A stretch of DNA of 23,097 nt from Chara braunii (GCA_003427395.1 BFEA01000071.1:2272602-2295698), one strand, 5' to 3'; shown: positions 9,675 to 18,128, counted from the first letter of the stretch. A program made the numbers and translations. Notes: generated by a model not told the origin, from the sequence alone.

Positions 9675-9726
9675 TGATACCTTGATTTAAAATAATAATA
9701 ATAATAATAAATAAAAAAAAATTGAT

Positions 9727-10270
9727 GCTGAAATGGCCGCCGCGTCAATTCGGTGCATTAAACTGCATTTTCCATTTTTGGCACTCTTAGACGTGTGGGC
9801 CAAGGGAAGAAGTGTCCTAACTTCAGTGATTTTTTTTTTTATTATTTTTTTTTTACAAATCAACTTTGCATTCCATTAACAGAGAAAAAATCTTCAGTGA
9901 TTTTTCACGGTCAGAAGAATGCATTAGGCCTGTAGACTGTGTTGTGATCTTTCGAGGAAAAATATTAAAAAAATAAAATAAAAATAAATCATTTTGACTG
10001 TCAAAGAACCACCACGCAAATTCGCCACTTTTTCCATATTTGCTGCTATACCATGTGGCGGCCAACAAAAAAGTACTGCTTCTTCCGTGATGTTTTGAGC
10101 TCAGAAGAATATAAGAGAAAATAGAAAAGATTCAGAATTCATAGATTTTGTTGTGATCGTCTTAGGAAATATATTAGAAAAAAAAACAAAAATTGTTTTG
10201 GCTCCAAAATGCATCACGGCGGTGATGCGACACATTTTCCATTTCTTTTCCACACTCTGCAAGGTTAGGG
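9727..10270. repeat. Degenerate tandem repeat, units of about 200-260 bp
   Basis: The word TTTTCCAT recurs near 9768, 10029 and 10235. In each unit it is preceded by a GC-richer patch (for example CATCACGGCGGTGATGCG in the last). CTTC(A/C)GTGAT, a (G/C)TCAGAAGAAT word and TTGTTGTGATC also recur, along with A-rich stretches. About two and a half diverged units are visible. No coding potential. Confidence 0.6.
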
Positions 10271-10539
10271 TCACACACAGACATATCCTGACGTGCCAAC
10301 TGCCTGACACGGGATACACTTCAAAAGACAAACAGTCCCCAAAATCACACAGTGAGTCAGTGACCCAATCTGCCTCAACAGTTATCTCATAGGGCAATTG
10401 GGTTTCTCAAATCTGTGGATGGGTTCAATCCCCAGCTACAACAGTTAGCAGTGAACTTCAAAATAATTGAAAATATTAATGTGTGTAGGGGTGGGTGGGC
10501 AGACAGGAGGGGGGAGGGGGGGGCGAGTCTTTTGCAGCA
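10271..10539. other. Stretch without a recognised gene
   Basis: Nothing is recognised apart from a G-rich run at 10492-10525 (GGGGTGGGTGGGCAG onwards) that could form G-quadruplexes. Confidence 0.35.
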
Positions 10540-10745
10540 GGAAAACAAAAAATAGAAAAGAAACGAAAGGCGCGAGAAATCGAAAAAAAGACAAAAAGGA
10601 AAAGCACCAAAAAAAAAAAAAAGAACAGGGACACAAAACTACAGGTGCGAGAAATGAAAAAAAGAAAAGACAAACAAAAAAAAAAGGGGACACAAAACGA
10701 CAGGCGCGAGGAATGAAAAAAAAGACAAAAAGGAAAAGTGAGACA
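10540..10745. repeat. Purine-rich minisatellite, units of about 60-75 bp
   Basis: AGG(C/T)GCGAG(A/G)AAT followed by an A-rich run recurs at 10568, 10643 and 10702. GGGACACAAAAC recurs at about 10628 and 10687. Open frames here encode only Lys/Arg-rich low complexity and are not considered genes. Confidence 0.7.
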
Positions 10746-10755
10746 AGAGGGCGAT

Positions 10756-10771
10756 ATGCGGGCGCCCGCAT
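10756..10771. repeat. 16-bp perfect palindrome
   Basis: ATGCGGGCGCCCGCAT is its own reverse complement. It stands at the edge of the purine-rich array. Confidence 0.7.
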
Positions 10772-11378
10772 GTCAGATGGCTCGCCTTCGAGATGTTTGT
10801 CGGAACTTTGTCCGCATCAACGCAGGCCCTGTGCCCCGCCCCCAGGGCACGCGCTCTCGTTTAATGGCTCGCTGTGAACATTTGGGTACGTGCGCCCCTC
10901 TGCACACTCCCCCGCCCTCGATCGCCTTCATCCACCACCCCTCTTTTTTTTCTTTTTTTTTTCACCAAAACTTCAACCCGAATCCGACGCGCCGCACGTC
11001 ATGGACCTCCCCCCCACAGCCAATGCTGCTTCTTAAGGGATAGGATACTTTTGAGAGACAAAAAAAGAAGGGAAAAAGAAAACAGTTTGAACTTTGAAAA
11101 CCTGCAATGAATATCTAGTATTAAAGTATTTACTATTTAGTATTTAGTATTTACCTGCTGCACTTCCGGGAGCATAATTGATATTTCGAGAAATGCCACT
11201 GCGAAAAGATTCTGAGCGCTCCATTTCAACACGTTCTTCGTGATCAGGAATATTCAGTTGGAAAGCTGCCACACAAACTGCACCCGTGCACACATCCTCA
11301 GCAATCGTCCAGGATGCCAAGGCTCCAACCTGCCATGCAGCATCAAAATTCGCACTTGCAGAATATATGCACCATTTT
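10772..11378. other. Stretch without a recognised gene
   Basis: It contains a CT-rich tract (10910-10960), an A-rich tract (11055-11085) and a short TATTTAGTATT repeat (11118-11150). No coding frame is supported. Confidence 0.4.
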
Positions 11379-11832
11379 CAGCAGCTCTCAACAACTATCG
11401 GCAACTATCAGCAGCTATTGAGAAGCTATCAGAAGCTATCATAAGTACTGAGAAGTTCTCGCAACTTCTCAGAAATCCGCACATGTTCACAGAAGTTCTG
11501 AAAAGTTCTCAGAATTTTTCTAAATAGTTCTCAGAATCTACCAGAAGTTGTCAGTTGTCAGAAATTGTCCATTCTCAGAAGCTCTCAAAAGTAATCAGAA
11601 GTTCCTTGAGCAGGAGAGACAGAAGGGTAGCTGCGATCTGCAATCTCATGCCATGAACTGTGATAATAAAGCCTTGCATTATTGGTTCATTTTTTCTGTA
11701 CTCATCATCTCATAACTTCAGAAGTAATCAGAATTAATCAGAAGTAATCAGAAGTAAGTAAGCAGAAGTAATCAGAAGTTCTCAGGATCTATAAGAAAGA
11801 AGTTGCAGAAGCTCTCAGAAGTTGTCAAAAAA

Positions 11833-11880
<48 letters not shown>

Positions 11881-12055
11881 AGGCCTTTTGGTCCTGGCTC
11901 CTTCTATTCTGGGGAGCGTCAGTCCAGTTCCTATTCCACCGGCAAGTCAAAAGGAAGATTACATTGCATCATAGACTCACGCTTCCTGAGAAGTTCTTGG
12001 GAAGCTTTTCAGAAGCTCTCAGAAGTTCTCAGAAGCTTTCAGACTGTCCATCTTT
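11379..12055. repeat. Decamer-type satellite (consensus TCAGAAGTTC), in three blocks
   Basis: Blocks at about 11379-11608, 11718-11835 and 11990-12055 consist of variants of TCAGAAGTTC, TCAGAAGCTC and TCAGAAGTAA repeated about every 10-11 bp. The middle block favours AATCAGAAGT. Unrelated sequence and a 42-nt poly(A) with an inverted retroelement end interrupt the blocks. Confidence 0.75.
11838..11935 (-). mobile_element. Poly(A) joined to an inverted retroelement 3' end
   Basis: A 42-nt A run at 11838-11879 is followed at once by sequence whose minus strand reads CCCCAGAATAGAAGGAGCC. That matches the 3' end of LINE copy 3 (CCCAGAATAGAAGGGGC, 5255-5275). In sense orientation this fragment therefore ends at poly(T). 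Confidence 0.5.
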
Positions 12056-12234
12056 CTCAAATTGTCCAAATACTACTGTCAACTGGGATTTCATTTTCCT
12101 TTGGGTTTATCCGGAGGCAAGCTAACCAATGAGAGAGTCTGAGCAGGTGTCAGGTATGATTTGTTTGCCCAGTTCAGAGATACCACCCTCAGGCCCCTCT
12201 CTTTCTCATGAGGCAGCAATGGAGATTTCTGCCT

Positions 12235-12410
12235 TAAAGCACCAGTACACCACACATCGGCCCACGGGTGTCAGCACAAAACCCGCACCACTTTGGAGGC
12301 CGCCGATTTTTTTTCTTCAATGGCGCCCCATGCCGTGCGGCCCCTCCGAGTTTTGCTTGTGGCGACAAAAACTTTCTGCAAGGCTGGGGCCGTGTACTTG
12401 TTGCGGTTTA
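12235..12410. mobile_element. MITE-like element with diverged inverted ends (copy E)
   Basis: The left end is TAAAGCACCAGTACACC, and the right end read on the minus strand is TAAACCGCAACAAGTACAC. Both are bounded by TA and resemble the MITE ends at 16195 and 17823. The interior is GC-rich and includes TTTGGAGGC, as in copy A. It is 176 bp long, similar to its relatives. The ends are imperfect, so membership is probable, not certain. Confidence 0.5.
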
Positions 12411-12739
12411 AGGCACCAGTAAGCGAGAAAGGTGCAGCGGTTGACAGACCGGCCTCTCATGGATGTACAGGTCTGCATGCGGCCGGTTGAAATTTCCTTC
12501 ATGTTGAAACGCGTTCAGAGGCCCGCAGAGGACCACAGAATGGTCTGGCGTGCTGGTGATTTTTTAACACACACATTGCACAGAACTGTTATTCGCCAAG
12601 CACAAGACTGTGACAGCTCTGATAAGGTGGCATACATAACTCATTGAGTCTTCATTAGATGCAGATGGTAGAAGCATAGAGCTGAAGGCACAGGTTGAAC
12701 ACCGCTTGTCGGTGTGTCAGAGCAAACAAATAGATTTCG
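12411..12739. other. Stretch without a recognised gene
   Basis: I see no coding frame I can support. The word GGTTGACAGA..GGCCTC at about 12437-12455 recurs near 13261-13278. Confidence 0.35.
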
Positions 12740-12817
12740 TAGAGCACTCTGCCACAGTCGTTGCGTGGCAGAGTGCTCTATGAGATTTCAGAGAGCACTC
12801 TGCCACTCAAACGACTG
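12740..12817. repeat. Two overlapping strong hairpins that share an arm
   Basis: Hairpin 1 pairs TAGAGCACTCTGCCAC (12740-12755) with its exact reverse complement at 12765-12780 across a 9-nt loop. Hairpin 2 pairs 12755-12779 with 12792-12817: a 15-bp stem, a 2-nt internal mismatch and a further 8-bp stem (CAGTCGTT/AACGACTG). The middle arm is used by both, so the folds exclude each other. A diverged fourth arm (AGCACTTTGCCACTCAAACG) lies at about 12858-12878. Confidence 0.85.
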
Positions 12818-12908
12818 CGGGGTGCATGAAACAGTAAAATAACATGTGATTTCACACAGCACTTTGCCACTCAAACGACATCCCACAGTCGTCAGAAGAA
12901 CATACTGT

Positions 12909-13060
12909 TCCACCAGGTGATGCTCCCCACCAATAGATTGGATCCACCCCCTCCCCCCCGGTTGCTAGAGGTGTCTGCTCTCATACCAGCACCCCTAGCA
13001 TCCCGGGAGGTTGTTAAAAATAAAAATGAACAAAGAAGAAGGGAAAAGAAAAGAGCATAC
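12909..13060 (+). mobile_element. LINE 3'-end fragment with palindrome and A-rich tail
   Basis: It starts inside the conserved arm (CCACCAGGTGATGCTCCCC, then ACCAATAGATTGGA) shared with 2637-2665 and 14881-14905. A palindrome follows (TGCTAGAGGTG at 12963-12973 with CACCCCTAGCA at 12990-13000), then A-rich sequence from 13014. The stem-loop normally preceding the arm is missing. Confidence 0.6.
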
Positions 13061-13277
13061 TGTTTCATGCCGACAAGAACATTCTGTGTTTTTCTCCCCT
13101 AGAAAAAGAAGAAGAAAAAAGCCAAAAGAAAACGTTCTGTTTCATTCCTTCATTCCGGCAACACTTAACCAAAGTTAACAAAAAGTTAAAAACTGACTAC
13201 CACGCCAACCTTCAGTCCCAACTTTGAAGTTCGTCTGACTGCAGTCTGCAGGCATGCAATGGTTGACAGAAAGGCCT

Positions 13278-13387
13278 CGCCACACCACTCTCGAAATGTG
13301 GAAAAGACAAAAATGTGGCGGGTGCATCTGGCCATGTTCTAGCAGGAAGTTCATTCTCATTTTGCACATGTCGAGAGTGGTGTGGCG
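13278..13387. repeat. Foldback with 23-bp arms, one mismatch
   Basis: CGCCACACCACTCTCGA plus AATGTG (13278-13300) is the reverse complement of 13365-13387 apart from one position. The arms enclose 64 bp. A transcript would form a long, nearly perfect hairpin. It could be a foldback transposon relic or a small-RNA-type precursor; the sequence alone cannot decide. Confidence 0.8.
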
Positions 13388-13710
13388 ACGCCCAAATGCT
13401 GTGGGGATTATGAACAAAATATTAGACAAAGTTTATTTCGGATTATTGACAGAACTATTTGTAAAGTAGTGACAAACATCACCGTTTGGACTCTTTGGAG
13501 GCTGAGAGATTCAGGGAGATAAGGTGAGGAATGACTCAGAGACAGTAAGCCTCAGTTGCTATATCCATGCTTGGAAAGCATGGACCTGCTTGGAGAAGAA
13601 GGTCGGGCTCGTGTTTTCTTAGCAATGACAGAGCACAAGTTATGCCTGCTCCTAAGACATCAACAACAAAGAGCTGGAGTGACGAACAAATGAGAGGCGT
13701 AGGCGACAGA
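13388..13710. other. Stretch without a recognised gene
   Basis: No coding frame, repeat or RNA gene is supported. A short inverted pair (CATGCTTGGAAAGCATG) lies near 13566-13582. Confidence 0.35.
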
Positions 13711-13986
13711 CAGCTTAGCCAATATTTGGAAACGACAAGCAAACAACAGGTCATCTGGCGGCCTAGCTCAGTTAGTTGAGCACGCAAGTGGCACACAGGA
13801 GGACGTAGTGGGCTCGATTCCCCACGGCATCCATTCGACTCTCCGCGACAGCTTAGCCGATATTTGGAAACGACAAGCAACCAACAGGTCATATGGCGGC
13901 CTAACTCAGTTAGTTGAGCACGTAAGTGGCACACAGGAGGACGTAGTGGGTTCGATTCCCCACGGCATCCATTCAATTCTCCGCGC
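13711..13986 (+). repeat. Tandem pair of tRNA-like (SINE-type) units, 138-bp period
   Basis: Two units offset by exactly 138 bp each contain a leader (CAGCTTAGCC, GATATTTGGAAACGACAAGC) and a tRNA-like stretch (13757-13833 and 13895-13971). That stretch has an A-box region, TAGCTCAGTTAGTTGAGC, which can fold as a D-arm (GCTC/GAGC), and a B box, GG(C/T)TCGATTCC. The T-arm carries one extra C, and the 5' and 3' ends do not pair as an acceptor stem. It is therefore not a working tRNA gene. Pol III-type internal promoter boxes in a repeated unit suggest a SINE or duplicated tRNA relic. Confidence 0.7.
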
Positions 13987-14092
13987 CCCCCTGTGTGGTA
14001 TGCTTTGGGTTCACCAGCTGAGAAAGTCCGCTTGTCCCTCCTGGGCTAGTTGTGGAAGTATTTGCATCTGCTTTCCAGCTCACACCAGGTGT

Positions 14093-14370
14093 TAGAAGCC
14101 TGGGTACCGTACTACTGTTCCCCACATAGAACAGCCTGTGTGGGGATATGCTGAGGCAAAAAATATGGAGGCCAGTAGTGGGAAACATCTTGACAGAGGA
14201 ATATAGGTCAGTCTTTAAATATAAAATATATAGAAGCCTGGGTACGGTACTACTGTTCCCCACGTAGAACAGCCTGTGTGGGGATATGCTGAGGCAAAAA
14301 ATCTGGAGGCCGGTAGTGGGAACCGTCTTGACAGAGGAATATAGGTTAGTCTTTAAATATAAATATATAT
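14093..14370. repeat. Tandem duplication with 138-bp period
   Basis: TAGAAGCCTGGGTAC begins both units (14093 and 14231), and each runs through TTGACAGAGGAATATAGGT to an AT-rich end. A partial third unit (TAGTGGAAAGCATCTTGACA) begins at 14461. The sequence is unrelated to the tRNA-like pair upstream although the period is the same. Confidence 0.85.
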
Positions 14371-14530
14371 AACATATAAATAAAAACTATTAAAAAGAAA
14401 AAAACTTAAAAAAAAAAAAAAAAAAAACAGGTCATATTTTTTTATTATTTTGAGTTTTGGTAGTGGAAAGCATCTTGACAGAGGAATACAGGTTAGTCTG
14501 TGACGATATATAACTGTTATAACATATATA

Positions 14531-14655
14531 AAAAAAAAAAAAAAAAGGCCATATCTTGAGTCCTCCTTCATGCAAGCACGGATTCAAACCAGCGGCGACC
14601 TTGCCCTCAGGAGCCAAGTATCTTATCCACTACAGCCAAGCCACGGAACCGTACT
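14531..14655 (-). mobile_element. tRNA-derived SINE-like element ending in poly(T)
   Basis: On the minus strand, a tRNA-like head (14655 to about 14575) has an A-box-like GGCTGTAGTGGATAAGAT and a B-box GGTTTGAATCC (14580-14590). A 35-bp body and a T run (A on plus, 14531-14546) follow. A tRNA-like head with a short body and a T-rich end matches several plant SINE families. No flanking duplication was identified by eye. Confidence 0.55.
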
Positions 14656-14858
14656 GGTTATGATATCCATCCCACCCCTGGAATGCTGTGGTGTCCAACG
14701 CAACCCACACCACACAGAACACCACACGGACACATCACATGGACGCGGCAATTCCCACACACTTCGCTCCACTGGACAAGACCCCTCCATCGGTACTTAG
14801 CCCGAACACTACGCATGGGGAAGTAGCCCCAGCATCGGTTACTGAATCTGGTACATAT

Positions 14859-15010
14859 GGGATGCTGTACCCAGTTTCCAGCAGGTGTTGCTCCCCACCA
14901 AAAGATAGAGGCCCCCTCAGGAGGGTACTGTTGGGGGATGCTCATATCACCCTCAACAGTGCCTCTCTTTGGGGTGTACTTAAAGAAAAAAGAGAGAGGA
15001 AAAAAAAGGA
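14859..15010 (+). mobile_element. LINE 3'-end fragment with stem-loop, palindrome and A-rich tail
   Basis: The stem-loop at 14859-14883 (GCTGTACCCAGTTTCCAGC, one stem mismatch) is followed by the arm AGGTGTTGCTCCCCACC. A palindrome follows (14921-14940 with 14943-14965, core ACTGTTG/CAACAGT), then A-rich sequence to about 15010. The order matches the end of LINE copy 1, but the palindrome is different. Confidence 0.65.
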
Positions 15011-15048
15011 AAGGGCAGGCCTGTGTAGTTGTAGACAATAAGAGGCAC

Positions 15049-15140
15049 TGCTATTTCTAGACATGACTCACAATCTTCCAGACAGTGAGACACAATGCTA
15101 TTCTAGACATGAATTGCAATTTTCCAGAAAGCCATTGGGG
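15049..15140. repeat. Tandem duplication of about 47 bp
   Basis: TGCTATTTCTAGACATGA at 15049 recurs as TGCTATTCTAGACATGA at 15096. Each is followed by a CAAT(C/T)TTCCAGA-type word. Confidence 0.65.
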
Positions 15141-15796
15141 AAGGAAAGGGTATGTATTTGTTCTTCGGGCAGTACGATGAAGACTATCAGCATGGCCCCT
15201 GCACAGGGGTGAAACTCATAAATAGAGAAGTGGTCCAAATTTTGAAAAAAGAAAAGAAAAGAAAAGAAAGATCATTCATTCAAGAATGTGCACAAGATGT
15301 GAGGCTTTACTCTCAAGGAGGACATAATGTGCATACAAAAGATCACTGTCATGCAAACTGCATGGCAGCATCGCCCTTCTGCCTCGTCCACTCAGGCGAC
15401 GTACTTAGATCATCAACCCTTTATATAGTTGTCCCTCAGGCTTCAGCCCTACATTCCGATACTCCTGGTCTTCCCTATCCCCTGCTGTGCGTCCTCCTTC
15501 CCTTAGTCAGTCAGCCATAGGTCCTCTCTGTACGTTTCTAGTACCACACTCGATCGTCGGTCTCCACGATGTTGCATCCACCGTCAGTGCCTGTTGAACT
15601 GGCTTGCTGTCTGCTCCTTATTTCCGTTTCCGCTTGTGCTCTGTGTCCAGCCGAAGCTGGCCTGTGTCGGAGATTCGGCCTTAGGGAGTTCCTGTCCCGA
15701 TCACTTGTCGTCTGCTGAAAAAACAGTTTCTGTCCGTTTGGGGTTTATTTTCAGGAGCCGTGAAATTTTGAGCTCATTTTTAGGATACACCAAGCT
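15141..15796. other. Stretch without a recognised gene
   Basis: It contains a GAAAA microsatellite at 15244-15271 and CT-rich sequence at 15360-15530. Open frames here have no recognisable domain. Confidence 0.4.
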
Positions 15797-15853
15797 TATT
15801 TATTTATTTATTTGTTTGTTTATTTTTATTTATTTATTTATTTATTTATTATT
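15797..15853. repeat. (TTTA)n microsatellite
   Basis: Uninterrupted TTTA units with a few TTTG variants. Confidence 0.9.
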
Positions 15854-15859
15854 TGGCAA

Positions 15860-16111
15860 TTAATTTATCCTCTGTTGAAGCCAGCGCAGAATTCTTGCAG
15901 ATGCTTTTTTGTTTAATTTATTTCTTCGAATGGCAACAACCGCTCGACTCAAGATCTTTGTTGGATAGCCTAACTGCCATGCGTCAATAAAGAACCATTT
16001 TATCACGTCAATAGCGTCCGCCTGTCTTGTGGAGTTTGTGAGAATGCGGTGCAGTGTCCCGAGTATTGTGACCGAAACTCTTGAAATGCTTAATCGTGTG
16101 AAATCGACCAA
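15860..16111 (-). CDS. Coding-like remnant, family unknown
   Basis: An open minus-strand frame of 83 codons has balanced, non-repetitive composition, unlike the low-complexity frames nearby. Its C-terminal half contains DVIKWFFIDAWQLGYPTKIL and then VVAIRRNKLNKKAS, ending RILRWLQQRIN before TAA. The aromatic and basic spacing resembles a helical segment of an enzyme or mobile-element protein, but I do not recognise the family. Upstream in the minus direction the frame continues briefly before the MITE at 16195-16391, which may have interrupted it. The start is unknown, and the ATG at 16111 may be internal. Confidence 0.3.
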   Translation of the reverse strand: MVDFTRLSISRVSVTILGTLHRILTNSTRQADAIDVIKWFFIDAWQLGYPTKILSRAVVAIRRNKLNKKASARILRWLQQRIN

Positions 16112-16194
16112 GGAAAGGATGTGGCGTATCCTTTGAGGGAGATTCTGTGATGTACCACCTCCTTCTTTTCAAGCCTATCTTTGTTAAACCACCA

Positions 16195-16391
16195 GTACTT
16201 GGCCCAGCTATTGATGCCGAGCCGGGAAACGCCCTGCACTCCAAGTTTTGCCGAGCTGCCGTCACGGCGTTTCGATTCTCTTTTGGCTGGCGCCTCCAGC
16301 CATTGTGGTCCGGCAGGCCGAAACCCATCATTCGGGGCGCGTTAATGGGAAACGCCCCCGGCCGATGTATGGGCCAAGTACTGGTGGTTTA
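16195..16391. mobile_element. MITE with TA-flanked inverted ends (copy C)
   Basis: The left end TAAACCACCAGTACTTGGCC is the exact reverse complement of the right end GGCCAAGTACTGGTGGTTTA. Subterminal GGGAAACGCC/GGGAAACGCC words lie in direct orientation. At 197 bp without coding capacity it is typical of a MITE. The perfect ends suggest it is among the younger copies here. Confidence 0.85.
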
Positions 16392-17514
16392 GGCACATGA
16401 GCATGCTGATGCTTTGAGGACTGTGTCCTCCTACATGGACCAATCCATGCCCACGAGAACCCTTATTGCCATGGGGGGTATTTGCATGGATGATGCTCTT
16501 GTCTTTCCTTTGTTTTTTTTTCTTTGAAGCTCGTGTCTTTCTTAAAGGCTCCCAGAGTCCCAGACACATCTCTGTGTTTTTTTTTAAATCTCCAGCAGGA
16601 GTTCGAGATGCATTGCAATAGTGTTAAAGGTCAAGCCAGGAAGAGGAATCCCAGCTCTAAGAGGGACCAGGCCCTACAGGATCCATGTTTATGGTAAATC
16701 AGCATGAATCTAGCCAGTTTTCTAGCAAGATTCACGGTTACTGAAGATAGATGTATACAGTCAGAAAGGTATGGGTCAGGGTCGGGGCACAGGTTCCGGA
16801 CTCGTCTGTCTACGTCTGTCCACCAACAGGCGACGATTTTCTAACTCTTTTCCAAAACCTCACTGCAGGATGACCCTGCCCAACTTGGGTTTCCTGATAT
16901 TGCTTTGCGGGCGATGGATGATACTATCATTTCTCTGATGGTGGATGGACTCTTTTTTTGTAGACTCTTTGGGGTTGTTTATGACATCGCTGCGCTATTT
17001 TGTATACCCGTTTCAGTTTATGGCTTGGTCCCACTTGTGACTCTTCTAGTTCATGATTGTGTGCGTCATGGAATGTGTGTATGGGTGGATCTTTGTCTTC
17101 CATGCTCATGCAGGTGGCCGTTGTGCCGAACAGCTTTTCTCACTCTCACTCACTTCCTGATACTGCTTTCAGTACATAGGAGTATTTGTTCTTCTAACCA
17201 TGGTAACTATGGAAGGGAACTAAAGGTACCCACCCATCAAGAATACCTCAAGGAATTTTCCATCAAAGCACTTTCCTTGAGAGGATCTTCCAAAGTAGCA
17301 AGAGATGTGATGAATGTGATGTCATCAACTTGGTGCTGAAGTGCACATGCCACGTTACAGAGAGGGAAACCACACATGATCACACCACACTCGGTGCAAC
17401 ACAATGAGATTGTCCGAGCACAGGATGTACGCATCACAAGAAGACGAGAAGATGTGGCACTGTGAGCACACAATGGGGAATGACCCTCTTACGGTGCGCT
17501 GAGCGTGGATAGCT
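16392..17514. other. Long stretch without a recognised gene
   Basis: An ATG at 16914 opens a hydrophobic frame of about 140 codons, but it has no recognisable domain or homologous copy in the window and I do not call it. The rest is unremarkable single-copy sequence. Confidence 0.4.
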
Positions 17515-17647
17515 TATGTGCTGCCAGTACCTTTCCCATATGCGCCAACGATTCAGGATGAATCTGGCCGCGGCGCGAGGCCAGCGCCGTCCTCCGTGTT
17601 AACCGGCGGGCTTTTTTTTCTTGGCTGGGAAAGGTACTGGCGGTTTA
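17515..17647. mobile_element. MITE with inverted ends (copy D)
   Basis: The left end TATGTGCTGCCAGTACCTTT and the right end GGGAAAGGTACTGGCGGTTTA (17627-17647) are inverted repeats with small differences at the outer left edge. This short 133-bp copy adjoins copy B. Confidence 0.7.
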
Positions 17648-17823
17648 AACCACTAGTACCTTTCCCCGCTTAGAAGACAAATATGCGGCTCGTTAACCGT
17701 CGCGACTTTTGGGACTCGGCCGCTGTTGATAAATTCCGTCGACGGCCTTTGTTGCGTTTCTGGCCTCCGTAAGTCGCGGTGAGGGGGCCGTGGCTGATGT
17801 ATGGGAGAGGCACTGGTGGTTTA
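17646..17823 (-). mobile_element. MITE with inverted ends (copy B)
   Basis: Its ends are TAAACCACTAGTACCTTTCC and GGGAGAGGCACTGGTGGTTTA. Read on the minus strand, the interior follows copy A (2873-3061), including CATCAGCC, GGAGGCCAGAAACGCAACA and GAATTTAT. It shares its left TA with the right TA of copy D. Confidence 0.8.
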
Positions 17824-18127
17824 CGGGTAAGGAACTTTTTCTAAGGCTTTTTTTTTTTTTTTCAACACCAGTCCCTGTCTAATAGCGGGGATGATAAGAG
17901 CAGCCTCTGCAATTAGGACAGTACACTGTTTGCTCCTTTCTATAGGTGGGTAAGGGCCTGACCTTGGAGTACCTGGCTGTTTGCTCAGTAATGATTGTAC
18001 ACGCTCGTAACTGTAGAATGACAGGTCACAACATCAAGCCCTGCAGGAGTACAGCAGCAATGTAAAGGAAACCATGAACGAGAAGATTTCAGTATTTTAC
18101 ACCCCCTCCTAGTCTGGTCTGTTCAAC
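17824..18127. other. Stretch without a recognised gene
   Basis: Apart from a T run at 17850-17863, nothing is recognised. Confidence 0.4.
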
Positions 18128-18128
18128 G

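Larger units (their letters stand above)
7062..9720 (+). mobile_element. LINE copy 4: RT domain to 3' end
   Basis: This is the longest ORF2-bearing element here. It starts within the N-terminal part of the RT domain, covers the RT blocks, the linker and a zf-RVT-like region, and stops near 9163-9165. A 3' UTR of about 500 bp then carries four recurrent stem-loops (9365-9612) and a GAGG/CCTC hairpin (9660-9674). It ends in an AAT-rich and A-rich tail (9690-9720). The endonuclease region is absent (5' truncated). Its 5' end lies head-to-head with that of LINE copy 3 near 7055. Confidence 0.85.

Noticed and set aside
10492-10525. G-quadruplex regulatory site
   Set aside because: G-rich, but with no neighbouring gene to give it a role; left as a comment only.
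10445-10877. Lys/Arg-rich or Phe/Pro-rich frames
   Set aside because: Artefacts of a purine-rich minisatellite; no domain or conserved start.
13757-13833. Functional tRNA gene
   Set aside because: No acceptor stem pairing and an enlarged T-loop; repeated in tandem with its flank.
16914-17339. Hydrophobic ORF of about 140 codons, possible membrane protein
   Set aside because: No recognisable family, no conserved copy, and composition follows the local T/C-rich DNA.
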